This document shows, in pieces, positions 7,417-15,967 of a stretch of 34,775 nt of DNA. The stretch is from CAZQXD01 sp964597315 (GTDB lineage Bacteria > Pseudomonadota > Gammaproteobacteria > Competibacterales > Competibacteraceae), in the NCBI GenBank assembly GCA_964597315.1, contig CAZQXD010000042.1, positions 1 to 34,775 of the forward strand, in the 5' to 3' direction. The notes beneath the pieces are model-generated. The model was not told the DNA's origin. It did not search any database and saw nothing but the letters and a program-made list of their open reading frames with translations. Made by a program: the position numbers and the translations under genes. Numbering within the stretch: position 1 is the stretch's first letter; every line of letters starts with the position of its first letter.

Positions 7417-10400
7417 TTAATCCGCCAACGTATAAAACACCGACCAAGGCGGCAAGCCCCCCTCCCCGGCCCCCTCCAGTAGCCCGGGCTCGCTCTGGTA
7501 GAGGAGCCGCCCCCTGGGGGGAGCCACTGGAGCCGAGGGCTGGGCGCTCATATTCGCCAGATAAACCAGCCGACTGCCGTCCCCCAGGGTCCAGCGCACC
7601 GTCAGCCCACCGCCGTCTAGCAACTCGAAACGGCCGCTGCCCCCACCCATGCCCGCCAGGCGGGGAACGATCTCCCGTCGGCGCAGGTCCAGTAGTTCCC
7701 GGTACAGGGCCAGGACGGCGGCGTGACGGTCCTGGTTCAGCTCGGCCCAGTCCAGCTTGGACGCTTCGAAGGTGCCCGAGTCGTTGGGGTCGGGGATGGT
7801 CGCCCGGACCTGAGGGTCGGCGAACTGGGCGAAACGGGCGAATTCCTTACGTCGACCGGCGGTGACTGCGGCCCCCAACTCACCATCAAAATCGCAGAAG
7901 AACTGGAACGGCCGGGTGCTGGCGAACTCCTCGCCCATGAACAGCATGGGCGGCATGGGCGCCAGCAGATAAGTAGCGATGGCCGCTTGCAGCGCCCGCG
8001 CCTCGACCTCGGCCGAAAGCCGATCCCCGAAAGCCCGGTTGCCCACCTGGTCATGGTTCTGGATAAAGTTGACGAAGGCCAGGGGCGGCAAGCTGGCGCT
8101 GGGCTGGCCACGGGGCTTGCCGTCTCGGTGGTCCATAGGTTCGCCTTGAAAGCCGAAGCCCTCAGCCAGACAGCGGCCCAGAAACCATAGGGGCTTGTGG
8201 ACATAGTCCCCGTAATAGCCGTCCTGCTCTCCGGTGAGCAGCACATGCACAGCATGGTGCAGGTCGTCGTTCCACTGGGCGGTGTAGTGCTGGGGTTGGC
8301 CGTCCCGGTCCCGCTCCAGCCATTGGGTCTGGTTTTCCTCATTCTCCAGGATCAGATGGATAGGCCGGTCCTGGCCCGGCCCCTGGCGCACCCGCTCGGC
8401 CAGTTCCGCCAGCAGGTGGCGGTCGGAGTCGTCGAGAATGGCGTGCACGGCATCCAGGCGCAGCCCGTCCAGATGGAATTCCTCCAGCCAGTACAGCGCG
8501 TTGTGGATAAAGAAATCCCGTACCGGGCCGCTGTGTTCGCCGTCCACATTGACGGCTGCCCCCCAAGGGGTGTGGTGGCGGTCGGTGAAGAAACGCTTGG
8601 CGTAGGTATGCAGGTAATTGCCCTCGGGACCGAAATGGTTGTAGACCACATCCAGCAGGACCATCAATCCCTTGGCGTGGGCGGCCTGGACCAGGGCCTT
8701 CAGTTCGTCTGGATGGCCGTAGCGGCTTTCTGGCGCATAGGGTAGCACCCCGTCGTAGCCCCAACCCCGGCTCCCCGGAAAGTCCGCCACCGGCATCAGT
8801 TCGATGGCCGTGACCCCCACCTCAACCAGATGATCCAGACGTTCATTGATGGCCGCGAACGTACCCTGGGAGGTGAAGGCGCCCACATGCAGTTCGTAGA
8901 CCACTGCCTCTTCCCAGGGCCGCCCTCGCCACTCATCGTCGCTCCAGGCGAAGGCCGCCGGGTCGATGACCTGGGAAGGGCCGTGGACGTCCTCGGGGTT
9001 GTAGCGGGAGGCTGGGTCGGGGACCCGTTGGCGACCGTCGATGAGAAACCCATAACGACTACCGGCCTGGGCCTGGTCGCAAATCAGTTCGTGCCAGCCA
9101 CCGCCCTGGGCTTCCATGGGCAGGGTCAACTCTACAGCGCCGCTGGCCAGCCACAGTTCCACCCGCTCGGCCTCCGGCGCCCACAGCCGAAACCGTACCC
9201 CGCCCGACTCCAACACTTCGGCGCCAAACGGCATGGCATGGCGGCGCAGCGTACGGGTCTTCGGTTCTTGTACCTCGCCGGTCTCGCCCGCTGCTTCCGG
9301 CTCGCCCGCTGCTTCCGGCTCCACCGCGTCCACCGGGTCCGGCTCCACCGCGTCCACCGGGTTCGGCTCCACCGCGTCCACGGCGTTCGGCTCCACCGCG
9401 TCCACCGGGTCCGACTCCACCGCGTCCACGGCGTCCGGCTCCACCGCGTCCACGGCGTCCGGCTCCACCGCGCCCGCCGCTTCCGGCTCCACCGCGTCCA
9501 CGGCGTCCGGCTCCACCGCGCCCGCCGCTTCCGGCTCCACCACGGCCTCGCCACGGGCTGATCGAGGCAGTGTCAGCAACACCAGGGATCGGCCCCGCAC
9601 CGGGTAGCGGTCGCTGATGGGCAAGCTGGAACCGGTGTCCAGGCCCTGATCCAGAGCGGTATCCAGCACCCGTTTCCAGCGACCCTCTGGCCGGAATGGG
9701 GGCAGGGTGAAACCAATTTCCTCATGGTGGGCGTTGAGCAGCAGCAGGAAATCGTCGTCCTCTTGGGGACACCCCCGTTCGTCCGGCTCCACTAGCGCCT
9801 CCCCGGCCAGGTAAACCCCTAGGCTGCGGGCGAAGGAATGGCTCCACTCCTCGTTGCTCATCTCCCGGCCTTCGGGGGTCAGCCAGACAATATCCTTGAT
9901 GTCCGAGCCTTGAATGTGCCGTCCCTGAAAGAAGCGCCGCCGACGCAACACCGGATGCTCCCGGCGCAATTGCATCAGTCGGCGCACGAAGCACAGCAGT
10001 TCGTGATTGTCTTCGGCATCGGCCCAGTTCATCCAGGATATCTCGGTGTCCTGGCAGTAGGCGTTATTGTTGCCTCCCTGGGTGCGGCCGATCTCGTCGC
10101 CCATCAGCAGCATGGGCACGCCCTGGGATAGAAACAGGGTGGCCAGGAAATTACGCCGTTGACGCTCGCGCAGTTCGAGAATGGCCGGATCGTCCGTGGG
10201 TCCCTCCTCGCCACAGTTCCAGGACCGGTTATGGGACTCGCCGTCCCGGTTATCCTCGTGATTGGCCTCGTTGTGCTTTTCGTTGTAGCTGACCAGGTCG
10301 TTGAGGGGGAAGCCGTCATGGGCGGTGACGAAATTGACGCTGGCATAGGGCCGCCGCCCGGAATGTTCGTAGAGGTCGCTGGAGCCGGTGAGCCGGTAGG

Positions 10401-11712
10401 CCAGTTCGCCGATCAGCCCTCCCTCGCCCCGCCAGTAATCCCGCACCACGTCCCGGTATTTGCCGTTCCACTCGGTCCAGCCCACCGGGAAATTGCCCAC
10501 CTGATAGCCCCCCTCCCCCAGATCCCAGGGTTCGGCGATGAGCTTGACCTGGGACAGCACCGGGTCTTGGTGGATGATATCCATGAAAGCGCCGAGCTGG
10601 TCCACGGCATGGAGTTCCCGGGCCAGGGCCGAGGCCAGGTCGAAGCGGAAACCGTCCACATGCATTTCCAGCACCCAGTAGCGCAGGCTGTCCATGATCA
10701 GTTGCAGCACCCGGGGATGCATCATGTTCAGGGTATTGCCGCAGCCGGTGTAATCCATATAGAAGCGCGGGTTGTCCGAGGTTAGCCGGTAATAAGCGGC
10801 GTTGTCGATGCCTCGAAAGCAGAGGGTCGGCCCCATGTGATTGCCTTCGGCGGTGTGGTTATAGACCACGTCCAGGATCACCTCGATACCCGCCGAGTGC
10901 AGGGTCTTGACCATGGTCTTGAACTCCTGAACATTGTCGCTAGCCGAGTAGCGCCGATCTGGAGCGAAGAAGCCGATGGAGTTGTAACCCCAGTAGTTAC
11001 GCAACCCTCTGCTGGTTAGGTAATGGTCGTCGACGAAGGTGTGGATAGGCATCAACTCCACCGCCGTCACCCCCAGTCGGCGCAGATACTCGATGGCTGG
11101 GGCGGTGGCCAGGCCGGCGTAAGTTCCTTGTAATTGCCGGGGAATATCCGGGTGCAGCCGGGTAAAGCCCTTGACATGCATCTCGTAGATGACCGTGTCA
11201 TGCCAAGGCGTATTGGGTGAACGGTCATCCCCCCAGGTGAAGGCCGGGTCGATGACCTTGCACTTGGGCATGCCCGAGGCGCTGTCCCGTTGGTTGAAGC
11301 TCAGGTCCTCCTGCTTGTGGCCAACCTTGTAGCCGAACTGAGCCTCGCTCCAGCGCAGATTGCCCACGATGGACTTAGCATAGGGGTCTAGCAGCAGTTT
11401 CTTGGGGTTGAAACGGTGGCCTTGTTCGGGTTCATAGGGTCCGTGGACCCGGTAGCCGTAGAGCAGTCCTGGCCGGGCCTCGGGCAGATAAGCGTGCCAG
11501 ACCCGGTCGGTCTGTTCGGATAGGGTGATGCGCTTGATCTCCCGTCGGCCCCGAGGATCGAACAAACACAGTTCCACCGCAGTGGCATTTTCGGAAAACA
11601 AGGCGAAGTTGACACCCTCGCCATCCCAAGTGGCGCCCAGGGGATAGGGCCGACCTGGCCAAGCGGTGGTGATGGTTTGCAGAACCTGGGGGCGAACATA
11701 GTCGGCACACAT
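7417..11712 (-). CDS. glgX-treZ: Fusion of glycogen debranching enzyme GlgX and maltooligosyltrehalose trehalohydrolase TreZ
   Basis: This 1431-aa protein joins two GH13 enzymes. Residues ~15-715 are GlgX, which cleaves alpha-1,6 branches of glycogen or limit dextrins. It has the N-terminal GRPYPLGATWDGEGVNFALF and catalytic D358 (VDGFRFD), E394 (IAEPWD) and D466 (TAHDGF). Residues ~725-814 are a low-complexity acidic linker of 8-residue repeats. From ~825 on is TreZ, which releases trehalose from maltooligosyltrehalose: a CBM48-like N-domain (GVRFRLWAPEAERVELWL), then D1087 (LRLDAVH), E1123 (LILENEE) and NHDQVGN. The ATG at 11712 matches the usual GlgX start. A longer frame to 11835 adds 41 residues unlike the family. 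The ribosome site is weak. It is probably the first gene of an operon with malQ-treY. Confidence 0.96.
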   Translation of the reverse strand: MCADYVRPQVLQTITTAWPGRPYPLGATWDGEGVNFALFSENATAVELCLFDPRGRREIKRITLSEQTDRVWHAYLPEARPGLLYGYRVHGPYEPEQGHRFNPKKLLLDPYAKSIVGNLRWSEAQFGYKVGHKQEDLSFNQRDSASGMPKCKVIDPAFTWGDDRSPNTPWHDTVIYEMHVKGFTRLHPDIPRQLQGTYAGLATAPAIEYLRRLGVTAVELMPIHTFVDDHYLTSRGLRNYWGYNSIGFFAPDRRYSASDNVQEFKTMVKTLHSAGIEVILDVVYNHTAEGNHMGPTLCFRGIDNAAYYRLTSDNPRFYMDYTGCGNTLNMMHPRVLQLIMDSLRYWVLEMHVDGFRFDLASALARELHAVDQLGAFMDIIHQDPVLSQVKLIAEPWDLGEGGYQVGNFPVGWTEWNGKYRDVVRDYWRGEGGLIGELAYRLTGSSDLYEHSGRRPYASVNFVTAHDGFPLNDLVSYNEKHNEANHEDNRDGESHNRSWNCGEEGPTDDPAILELRERQRRNFLATLFLSQGVPMLLMGDEIGRTQGGNNNAYCQDTEISWMNWADAEDNHELLCFVRRLMQLRREHPVLRRRRFFQGRHIQGSDIKDIVWLTPEGREMSNEEWSHSFARSLGVYLAGEALVEPDERGCPQEDDDFLLLLNAHHEEIGFTLPPFRPEGRWKRVLDTALDQGLDTGSSLPISDRYPVRGRSLVLLTLPRSARGEAVVEPEAAGAVEPDAVDAVEPEAAGAVEPDAVDAVEPDAVDAVESDPVDAVEPNAVDAVEPNPVDAVEPDPVDAVEPEAAGEPEAAGETGEVQEPKTRTLRRHAMPFGAEVLESGGVRFRLWAPEAERVELWLASGAVELTLPMEAQGGGWHELICDQAQAGSRYGFLIDGRQRVPDPASRYNPEDVHGPSQVIDPAAFAWSDDEWRGRPWEEAVVYELHVGAFTSQGTFAAINERLDHLVEVGVTAIELMPVADFPGSRGWGYDGVLPYAPESRYGHPDELKALVQAAHAKGLMVLLDVVYNHFGPEGNYLHTYAKRFFTDRHHTPWGAAVNVDGEHSGPVRDFFIHNALYWLEEFHLDGLRLDAVHAILDDSDRHLLAELAERVRQGPGQDRPIHLILENEENQTQWLERDRDGQPQHYTAQWNDDLHHAVHVLLTGEQDGYYGDYVHKPLWFLGRCLAEGFGFQGEPMDHRDGKPRGQPSASLPPLAFVNFIQNHDQVGNRAFGDRLSAEVEARALQAAIATYLLAPMPPMLFMGEEFASTRPFQFFCDFDGELGAAVTAGRRKEFARFAQFADPQVRATIPDPNDSGTFEASKLDWAELNQDRHAAVLALYRELLDLRRREIVPRLAGMGGGSGRFELLDGGGLTVRWTLGDGSRLVYLANMSAQPSAPVAPPRGRLLYQSEPGLLEGAGEGGLPPWSVFYTLAD
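9301..9540 (-). repeat. 24-bp tandem repeat coding the GlgX-TreZ linker
   Basis: Ten in-frame units of 24 bp encode 8-residue repeats of the types VEPDAVDA and VEPEAAGA, with N, P and S variants; a shortened PEAAGE copy follows. The units are imperfect but near-identical at DNA level, so copy number is probably unstable. The product is an acidic, Pro/Ala-rich flexible spacer. Confidence 0.95.
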
Positions 11713-11741
11713 AGTGATCAAGCCTTTTTGGTTGAATAAAG

Positions 11742-11755
11742 CCGGGCCAGCCCGG
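11742..11755 (-). other. Small GC hairpin in the glgX-treZ leader
   Basis: CCGGG-loop-CCCGG lies 30 bases before the proposed glgX-treZ ATG. On the minus strand it is followed by CTTTATT, so it could be a weak attenuator or only secondary structure. No clear promoter was identified for either gene in the divergent region 11713-11906. Confidence 0.25.
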
Positions 11756-11906
11756 AAATCCGGCGCTCCGAAAACCGCCGCTAAGCAACGAGTATAGACA
11801 GGGTAGAACCCAGGGTATGCCGACGGTTCACCCACTGATCATAAACTGTCGCCTCGCCCTGCCGACATAGTACAGGTCGCGCACACCTATTTAGGAAGCC
11901 CTCTGG

Positions 11907-14033
11907 ATGCAAGCCAATCTGCTAGCAACCCCCGAAGCACCCTTGGTACTGGTGGTGGACGACGACCTGTTGATGCGTCGCATGCTGAGCTATGCCTTGG
12001 CCCGGGAAGGTTATCGGATCGAAGAAGCCGAGAATGGCCAGGAAGCCGTCGCCGCCTTCACCCAGCTGTCCCCGGATGTGATGCTGATGGACGCGGTGAT
12101 GCCGAAACTGAACGGTTTCGACGCCTGTAGACAGATTCGCGCCCTGCCCGGGGGCAAGTCCATCCCTATCCTGATCGTCACCAGCCTGGATGACGATGAT
12201 TCCGTCAGCCAGGCTTTTGAAGCCGGGGCTTCGGATTTCATTACCAAGCCCATCCACTGGGCGGTGCTGCGCCAGCGCACCCGGCGGATGCTGGAGGCCA
12301 GCCACGCCGAACGACGGGTGCAACGGCTGGCCTATCACGATACCCTTACCGGCTTGCCTAACCGGGTGCTGCTGGCCGAGCGTCTGGGACAATCCCTGGC
12401 TCAGGCCCGGCGCACTCCTCACCGTCTAGCGCTGCTGTTCGCAGACCTGGACCGCTTCAAATGGATCAACGATACCCTGGGCCACGACGCCGGTGACCGG
12501 CTGATCAAGTCGGTGGCCACCTGCCTGAACGGCTGCCTGCGGGAGAGCGATACCGTAGCCCGGCTGGGGGGCGACGAGTTCGTGCTGCTGCTAGACCCGG
12601 TGCAGCACAGTGAAGATGCCGCCCTAGTGGCCGCCAAGGTGCTGGAGGTGCTGCGCGGGCCGTTTTTGGTGGGGGGCCGGGAAATCACCATCGCTGCCAG
12701 CATCGGTATCGCCGTTTACCCCGATGACGGCGACAATCTGGTGCAGCTCATGAAACACGCCGATACCGCCATGTATCACGCCAAGGAGAATGGCCGGGAC
12801 CAGTATGTGTTTTATCGCTTGGAGATGACCCAGCAAGTATCCCGACGCCTAGAACTGGAAAACAGCCTGCGCCAGGCCCTGGAAAACGACGAGTTTCAGC
12901 TTCACTACCAGCCCCAGGTGGATCTGGCCAGCGGCCAGGTGATGGCCATGGAGGCCCTGCTGCGCTGGCGTCATCCCCAGCATGGGCTGATCCCACCGGG
13001 GGATTTCATCCCCTTGGCCGAGGAAACCGGGCTGATCGTGCCCATCGGCGACTGGGTGCTGAAAACCGCCTGGGAGCAATTGCAAGACTGGCAGGCATCG
13101 GGCCTGCCGCCCCTGCACATGGCCGTCAATCTATCGGCCCGGCAGTTCCGTCAGCCGGATCTGGTGTCCCAGGTGCAACGGCTGATCGCCTGTTATCCAG
13201 AACGTCCTTGGCTGGAGTTGGAGATCACCGAAAGCCTGCTCATGGACGACGCCGACAAGACCACCGAGACCTTGCGCGCCCTCAAGACGCTGGGCGTTAC
13301 CATCGCCATCGACGACTTCGGCACCGGCTACTCCAGCCTCAGCTATCTGAACCGCTTTCCCATTGATCGCTTGAAAATCGATAAATCCTTTGTTCGGGAT
13401 GTGACTCACGACCCGGACAGCGCCGCCATCGCCCAGGCCATCGCCGCCTTAGGCCAGAGCCTGAAGCTGCGCGTACTGGCCGAAGGGGTAGAGAGCGAAG
13501 CGCAATTGGAGTTTCTCCGCAGCAACGGGGTTGAAGAGATTCAAGGCTATTTCTTCAGCCGTCCTCTGCCCGCCGATGAAGCCACACTGCTGCTTAAGGA
13601 AGGCCGCAGCCTGACCACCGCCCGCCCCGAGACCCATCAGCAGCGCACCCTATTACTGGTGGACGACGAAACTCGGCTCACCGCTGGCCTGCGCCGCGGG
13701 CTGCGCGGCCAGAATTATCGCATCCTCACCGCCGGCAGCGCCTGGGAGGCTTTTGACCTGCTGGCCCGCTATCCGGTGGGGGTGGTGATCTCGGACCAGT
13801 TGATGCCCGGAATGCAGGGCAATGAGTTTCTGCGCCGGGTCCGGGAGCTGTATCCCGACACCACCCGGATCATCCTGAGCGGCCACAGCGATATGAACAC
13901 CCTGGTAGACGCCATCAACGAGGGGGCAATCTTCAAATTCCTGACCAAGCCGGTGGATGAGCAGCGGCTGCGAGCGGTGCTGCGGGAGGCGTTCGCAGTC
14001 CATGAGGCCCAAACCCCGAGGCTCGGACTCTAA
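11907..14033 (+). CDS. Cyclic-di-GMP response regulator, REC-GGDEF-EAL-REC
   Basis: This 708-residue cytoplasmic signalling protein has no membrane segment. REC1 (~12-130) has the acidic pocket VVDDD, phospho-acceptor D62 (LMDAVMP) and K114 (ITKP). GGDEF (~140-305) has an intact GGDEF signature (221-225) and the inhibitory RxxD site (RESD, 212-215) exactly five residues before it, so diguanylate cyclase activity with product inhibition is plausible. EAL (~315-565) keeps MEALLRW, ITESLL, IDDFGTGYSS, LKIDKSF and AEGVES, so phosphodiesterase activity is also plausible. REC2 (~580-700) has D630 (VVISDQLMP), ILSGHS and LTKP, in the style of RpfG/HupR receivers. No cognate histidine kinase is nearby. 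A possible ribosome site, AGGA, lies 11 bases before the ATG. Which activity dominates cannot be read from sequence. Confidence 0.96.
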   Translation: MQANLLATPEAPLVLVVDDDLLMRRMLSYALAREGYRIEEAENGQEAVAAFTQLSPDVMLMDAVMPKLNGFDACRQIRALPGGKSIPILIVTSLDDDDSVSQAFEAGASDFITKPIHWAVLRQRTRRMLEASHAERRVQRLAYHDTLTGLPNRVLLAERLGQSLAQARRTPHRLALLFADLDRFKWINDTLGHDAGDRLIKSVATCLNGCLRESDTVARLGGDEFVLLLDPVQHSEDAALVAAKVLEVLRGPFLVGGREITIAASIGIAVYPDDGDNLVQLMKHADTAMYHAKENGRDQYVFYRLEMTQQVSRRLELENSLRQALENDEFQLHYQPQVDLASGQVMAMEALLRWRHPQHGLIPPGDFIPLAEETGLIVPIGDWVLKTAWEQLQDWQASGLPPLHMAVNLSARQFRQPDLVSQVQRLIACYPERPWLELEITESLLMDDADKTTETLRALKTLGVTIAIDDFGTGYSSLSYLNRFPIDRLKIDKSFVRDVTHDPDSAAIAQAIAALGQSLKLRVLAEGVESEAQLEFLRSNGVEEIQGYFFSRPLPADEATLLLKEGRSLTTARPETHQQRTLLLVDDETRLTAGLRRGLRGQNYRILTAGSAWEAFDLLARYPVGVVISDQLMPGMQGNEFLRRVRELYPDTTRIILSGHSDMNTLVDAINEGAIFKFLTKPVDEQRLRAVLREAFAVHEAQTPRLGL

Positions 14034-14094
14034 GCAACCCATGAGATGGCCAGGGCCGGGTCTGCTTTTCCATTGTGGAGGCCCAATGCAAAAT

Positions 14095-14150
14095 GGCGGG
14101 CAACAGCCCCGGTCGGGAGCCATTGCCCGCCTCCCCGTGAGGAATCACGG
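14095..14150. terminator. Two tandem hairpins between convergent genes
   Basis: The first has a perfect 9-bp stem (GGCGGGCAA, 14095-14103, with 14123-14131). The second is CCGTGA-GGAA-TCACGG (14135-14150), a stable GGAA-loop hairpin. They sit between the stop of the c-di-GMP gene and the convergent stop at 14160. No T-run follows on either strand, so they may block read-through or stabilise 3' ends. Confidence 0.45.
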
Positions 14151-14159
14151 AGGGTCGGA

Positions 14160-15044
14160 TCAGTTACCGGGCGTCAAGTTTAAGCTCGGCGGGTTTTGAA
14201 TAATCGGCCGTAGACCGAAATCTGGAACCGGCGTCAGAACCCTGTCTATATCCAGCACCAAAACCGTGGGATCGCCCGCTTCGATCACTCCACTGATACC
14301 GCCGCTATTGGCGGTGGACTGGAACGTCACCCCCGCGCCGGTTTTGCTGACGCCCGTGTCGAAAGTCACCATGATCTGGTTGCCATTGAGGTCGAGCCGG
14401 GCGCCTAGATCATTGGCCGCCACTCTCAATCCCTCCACCAGCCGTGTCGCCAACCCCGCCCCGTAGATGATCTCACCGGGAACAGTGTCCACGGCGTTGT
14501 AGGTGTATTCCACCTGGCCCCGGTCGGTCAGCACGCCAACCTTGAAGCTTGCGGGCTTGCCGTTCAGACCCTCGCGGCTGTAGACCAGGTCGAAATTCAA
14601 AGCCGCGTAGTTGATATTGACTGATGACAGTATGTCATCCTCCTTGGTGAGGCCGGAATCGAACAGAATTTTCCCAAATTCGGTGAGATCGCACACCTGG
14701 ATACCGGGATTGCCGTTTAATGCCTGGACTTTTTTGGGTTTAAACTTTTTCGGCAAAGCCTTGAAGATTTTGTCGCGCTTGGCCTCGGCCGACATATCCT
14801 TGGTGATCTTCACCTTGGCTATTTCGTCGGGCGAGGCGCCCGTTTTCTTGGGGTCGTATGATAATGTGACCTCGCCTGTAGCATAAGGCACGCTGAAAGC
14901 GACCGTAACGCATTTGGCGTGGGCGGGCGCGCCAAGCGCCATCAGGGTGAGGCCGCAGGCCAGGGACATGGCCATGGCCGCTCCCCGGGTTGGGGATAGA
15001 TTGCCCTTGCGAACGGGAAAAATACGCGAGTTTTGTAGCAACAT
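14160..15044 (-). CDS. Exported protein of unknown function
   Basis: I do not recognise this 294-residue protein. The ATG at 15044 has AGGAG six bases upstream and is clearly the start; a longer frame to 15140 has no such support. Residues 1-43 form a long-n-region signal peptide ending in the cleavage site APAHA-KC. The mature protein is ~251 aa with two cysteines (C45 and one in the GIQVCDLTEF stretch), so one disulfide is possible. It starts with a beta-rich stretch (VTVAFSVPYATGEVTLSYD), has a Lys-rich region (~70-105) and a C-terminal half rich in V, D, G and T suggesting beta sheet. There is no lipobox and no PEP-CTERM or other sorting tail. It shares strand with the DUF697 and MACPF genes but is 432 bp away. 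It is likely periplasmic or secreted. Confidence 0.8.
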   Translation of the reverse strand: MLLQNSRIFPVRKGNLSPTRGAAMAMSLACGLTLMALGAPAHAKCVTVAFSVPYATGEVTLSYDPKKTGASPDEIAKVKITKDMSAEAKRDKIFKALPKKFKPKKVQALNGNPGIQVCDLTEFGKILFDSGLTKEDDILSSVNINYAALNFDLVYSREGLNGKPASFKVGVLTDRGQVEYTYNAVDTVPGEIIYGAGLATRLVEGLRVAANDLGARLDLNGNQIMVTFDTGVSKTGAGVTFQSTANSGGISGVIEAGDPTVLVLDIDRVLTPVPDFGLRPIIQNPPSLNLTPGN

Positions 15045-15476
15045 GATCGTCTCCTGATGCTGAGAGTTTCGAAAGCACACCCCCCCTTTGGGGGATGCAT
15101 CAATGGATGCGCGGGGAGACAGGAAGAAGATGAACCACAAAGTCGCAATTTATTTGGGAAATTTCCCTCGCCAACCGACCGGTTCGCGTGTTACGGCCTC
15201 AACGAAGGAGTGATTGGCAAGTTCCTGGCCAAACCAGTGAACGGGCAGCGGCGGTGTACCGTGCCAGAGGGCGAGACGTCCCGAGGGCTGTTGGAGATGG
15301 GCGGGCCGGAACGCCGTCGCGGGTCAGCCCAGAGCGACGACGCGCCAAGGTCTAAGGGCAATTCTCCCCGCCCTAATAATCCGTCATTAAGGACGGGGTC
15401 TCTCGACGCAAAACCGATGAGGGGCAACGATCATGTACGGTTCCCAGGGAAACCGTGGCCATGGGGTCCTGCTACC
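15045..15476. other. 432-bp non-coding gap, possible structured-RNA relic
   Basis: I see no convincing gene here. Short open frames exist on both strands but lack ribosome sites or recognisable protein. The segment before the exported-protein ATG holds a CCCCCC/GGGGGG hairpin (about 15079-15094). The left half should contain that gene's promoter, which I could not pin down. The right half (~15230-15470) contains several short hairpins, including the domain-V-like one listed separately, and may be the remnant of a group II intron or another structured RNA. Confidence 0.4.
15412..15442 (+). ncRNA. Hairpin resembling group II intron domain V (degenerate)
   Basis: The plus strand reads AACCG-ATGA, a loop, TCAT-GTA-CGGTT: two stacked helices with a small 3' bulge ending in TGTACGGTTC. 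That is the layout and 3' sequence of many bacterial group II intron domain V hairpins. The left arm lacks the usual GTA of AGCCGTA. A possible domain-VI-like CCCA/TGGG stem follows (15443-15466). No reverse transcriptase frame is present, so at most this is a relic. Confidence 0.25.
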
Positions 15477-15953
15477 TCAGGGCTTCACGCCCGCGAAGCT
15501 CTTACCCACCTCCTGTTTGCCCTCGTCCACTTTCTGATTATAGAAATCCCGCACCTTTTCGGGATCGAAGGTCAGGAAAGTGCCCCCCGATTCAAAGTGC
15601 TGGATGAACACCCGGCCCAGGGCATAGGTGGATGCCCCGGCGAACAGCGCCACGCCCATGAAACCCACTGCGGGTCCCAGCAGAGGCACGCCCCGCAGCA
15701 GGCTAGCCAGGGCGGTGGACAGGGGCAGGGGCAGACCACCGCCCACCAGAGAGGCGATGACCGACTTGCCCAGTTCCTCGGAAAACTCGATCCGATACAA
15801 CTTGGCCAGGCTGTTGAGCATGGCCAACTGAAGGCCCGATACGGCCACCAAGTCCACCAAAGGCAGGGGCATCAGGCCAGCGCCAGCGGTGGCCAGCATG
15901 TATTTGCGGACCACGCCTTCGGCTTCCTTGAATTTCGTCGTCTGTTCAGTCAT
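15477..15953 (-). CDS. DUF697-like membrane-associated protein
   Basis: This 158-residue protein resembles the DUF697 family (YcjF-type C-terminal helical membrane module, often beside small GTPases). Typical features are the opening VVRKYMLATAGAGLMPLPLVDLVAVSGLQLAML, written here as positions ~15-47, then KLYRIEFSEELGKSVIASLVGGG and a hydrophobic hairpin LLGPAVGFMGVALFAGASTYALG. Two or three segments could insert into or lie on the inner membrane. The charged tail contains EKVRDFYNQKVDEG. No GTPase domain or gene is present. The ATG at 15953 has AGGGGG seven bases upstream; an in-frame GTG at 15971 overlaps the MACPF stop codon but lacks a ribosome site. It lies 14 bp after the MACPF-hemopexin gene and is almost surely co-transcribed. 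A role as membrane partner or protector of that protein is inference. Confidence 0.75.
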   Translation of the reverse strand: MTEQTTKFKEAEGVVRKYMLATAGAGLMPLPLVDLVAVSGLQLAMLNSLAKLYRIEFSEELGKSVIASLVGGGLPLPLSTALASLLRGVPLLGPAVGFMGVALFAGASTYALGRVFIQHFESGGTFLTFDPEKVRDFYNQKVDEGKQEVGKSFAGVKP

Positions 15954-15967
15954 GTCCGGTCCCCCTG

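Noticed and set aside
9301..9540. Repeat region read as a possible frameshift splitting glgX and treZ
   Set aside because: The reading frame is continuous through all units, and both flanking enzymes are complete and in frame.
15191..15427. Minus-strand 78-codon frame in the 432-bp gap
   Set aside because: It has no ribosome site or family resemblance, and the region looks like structured RNA rather than protein-coding.
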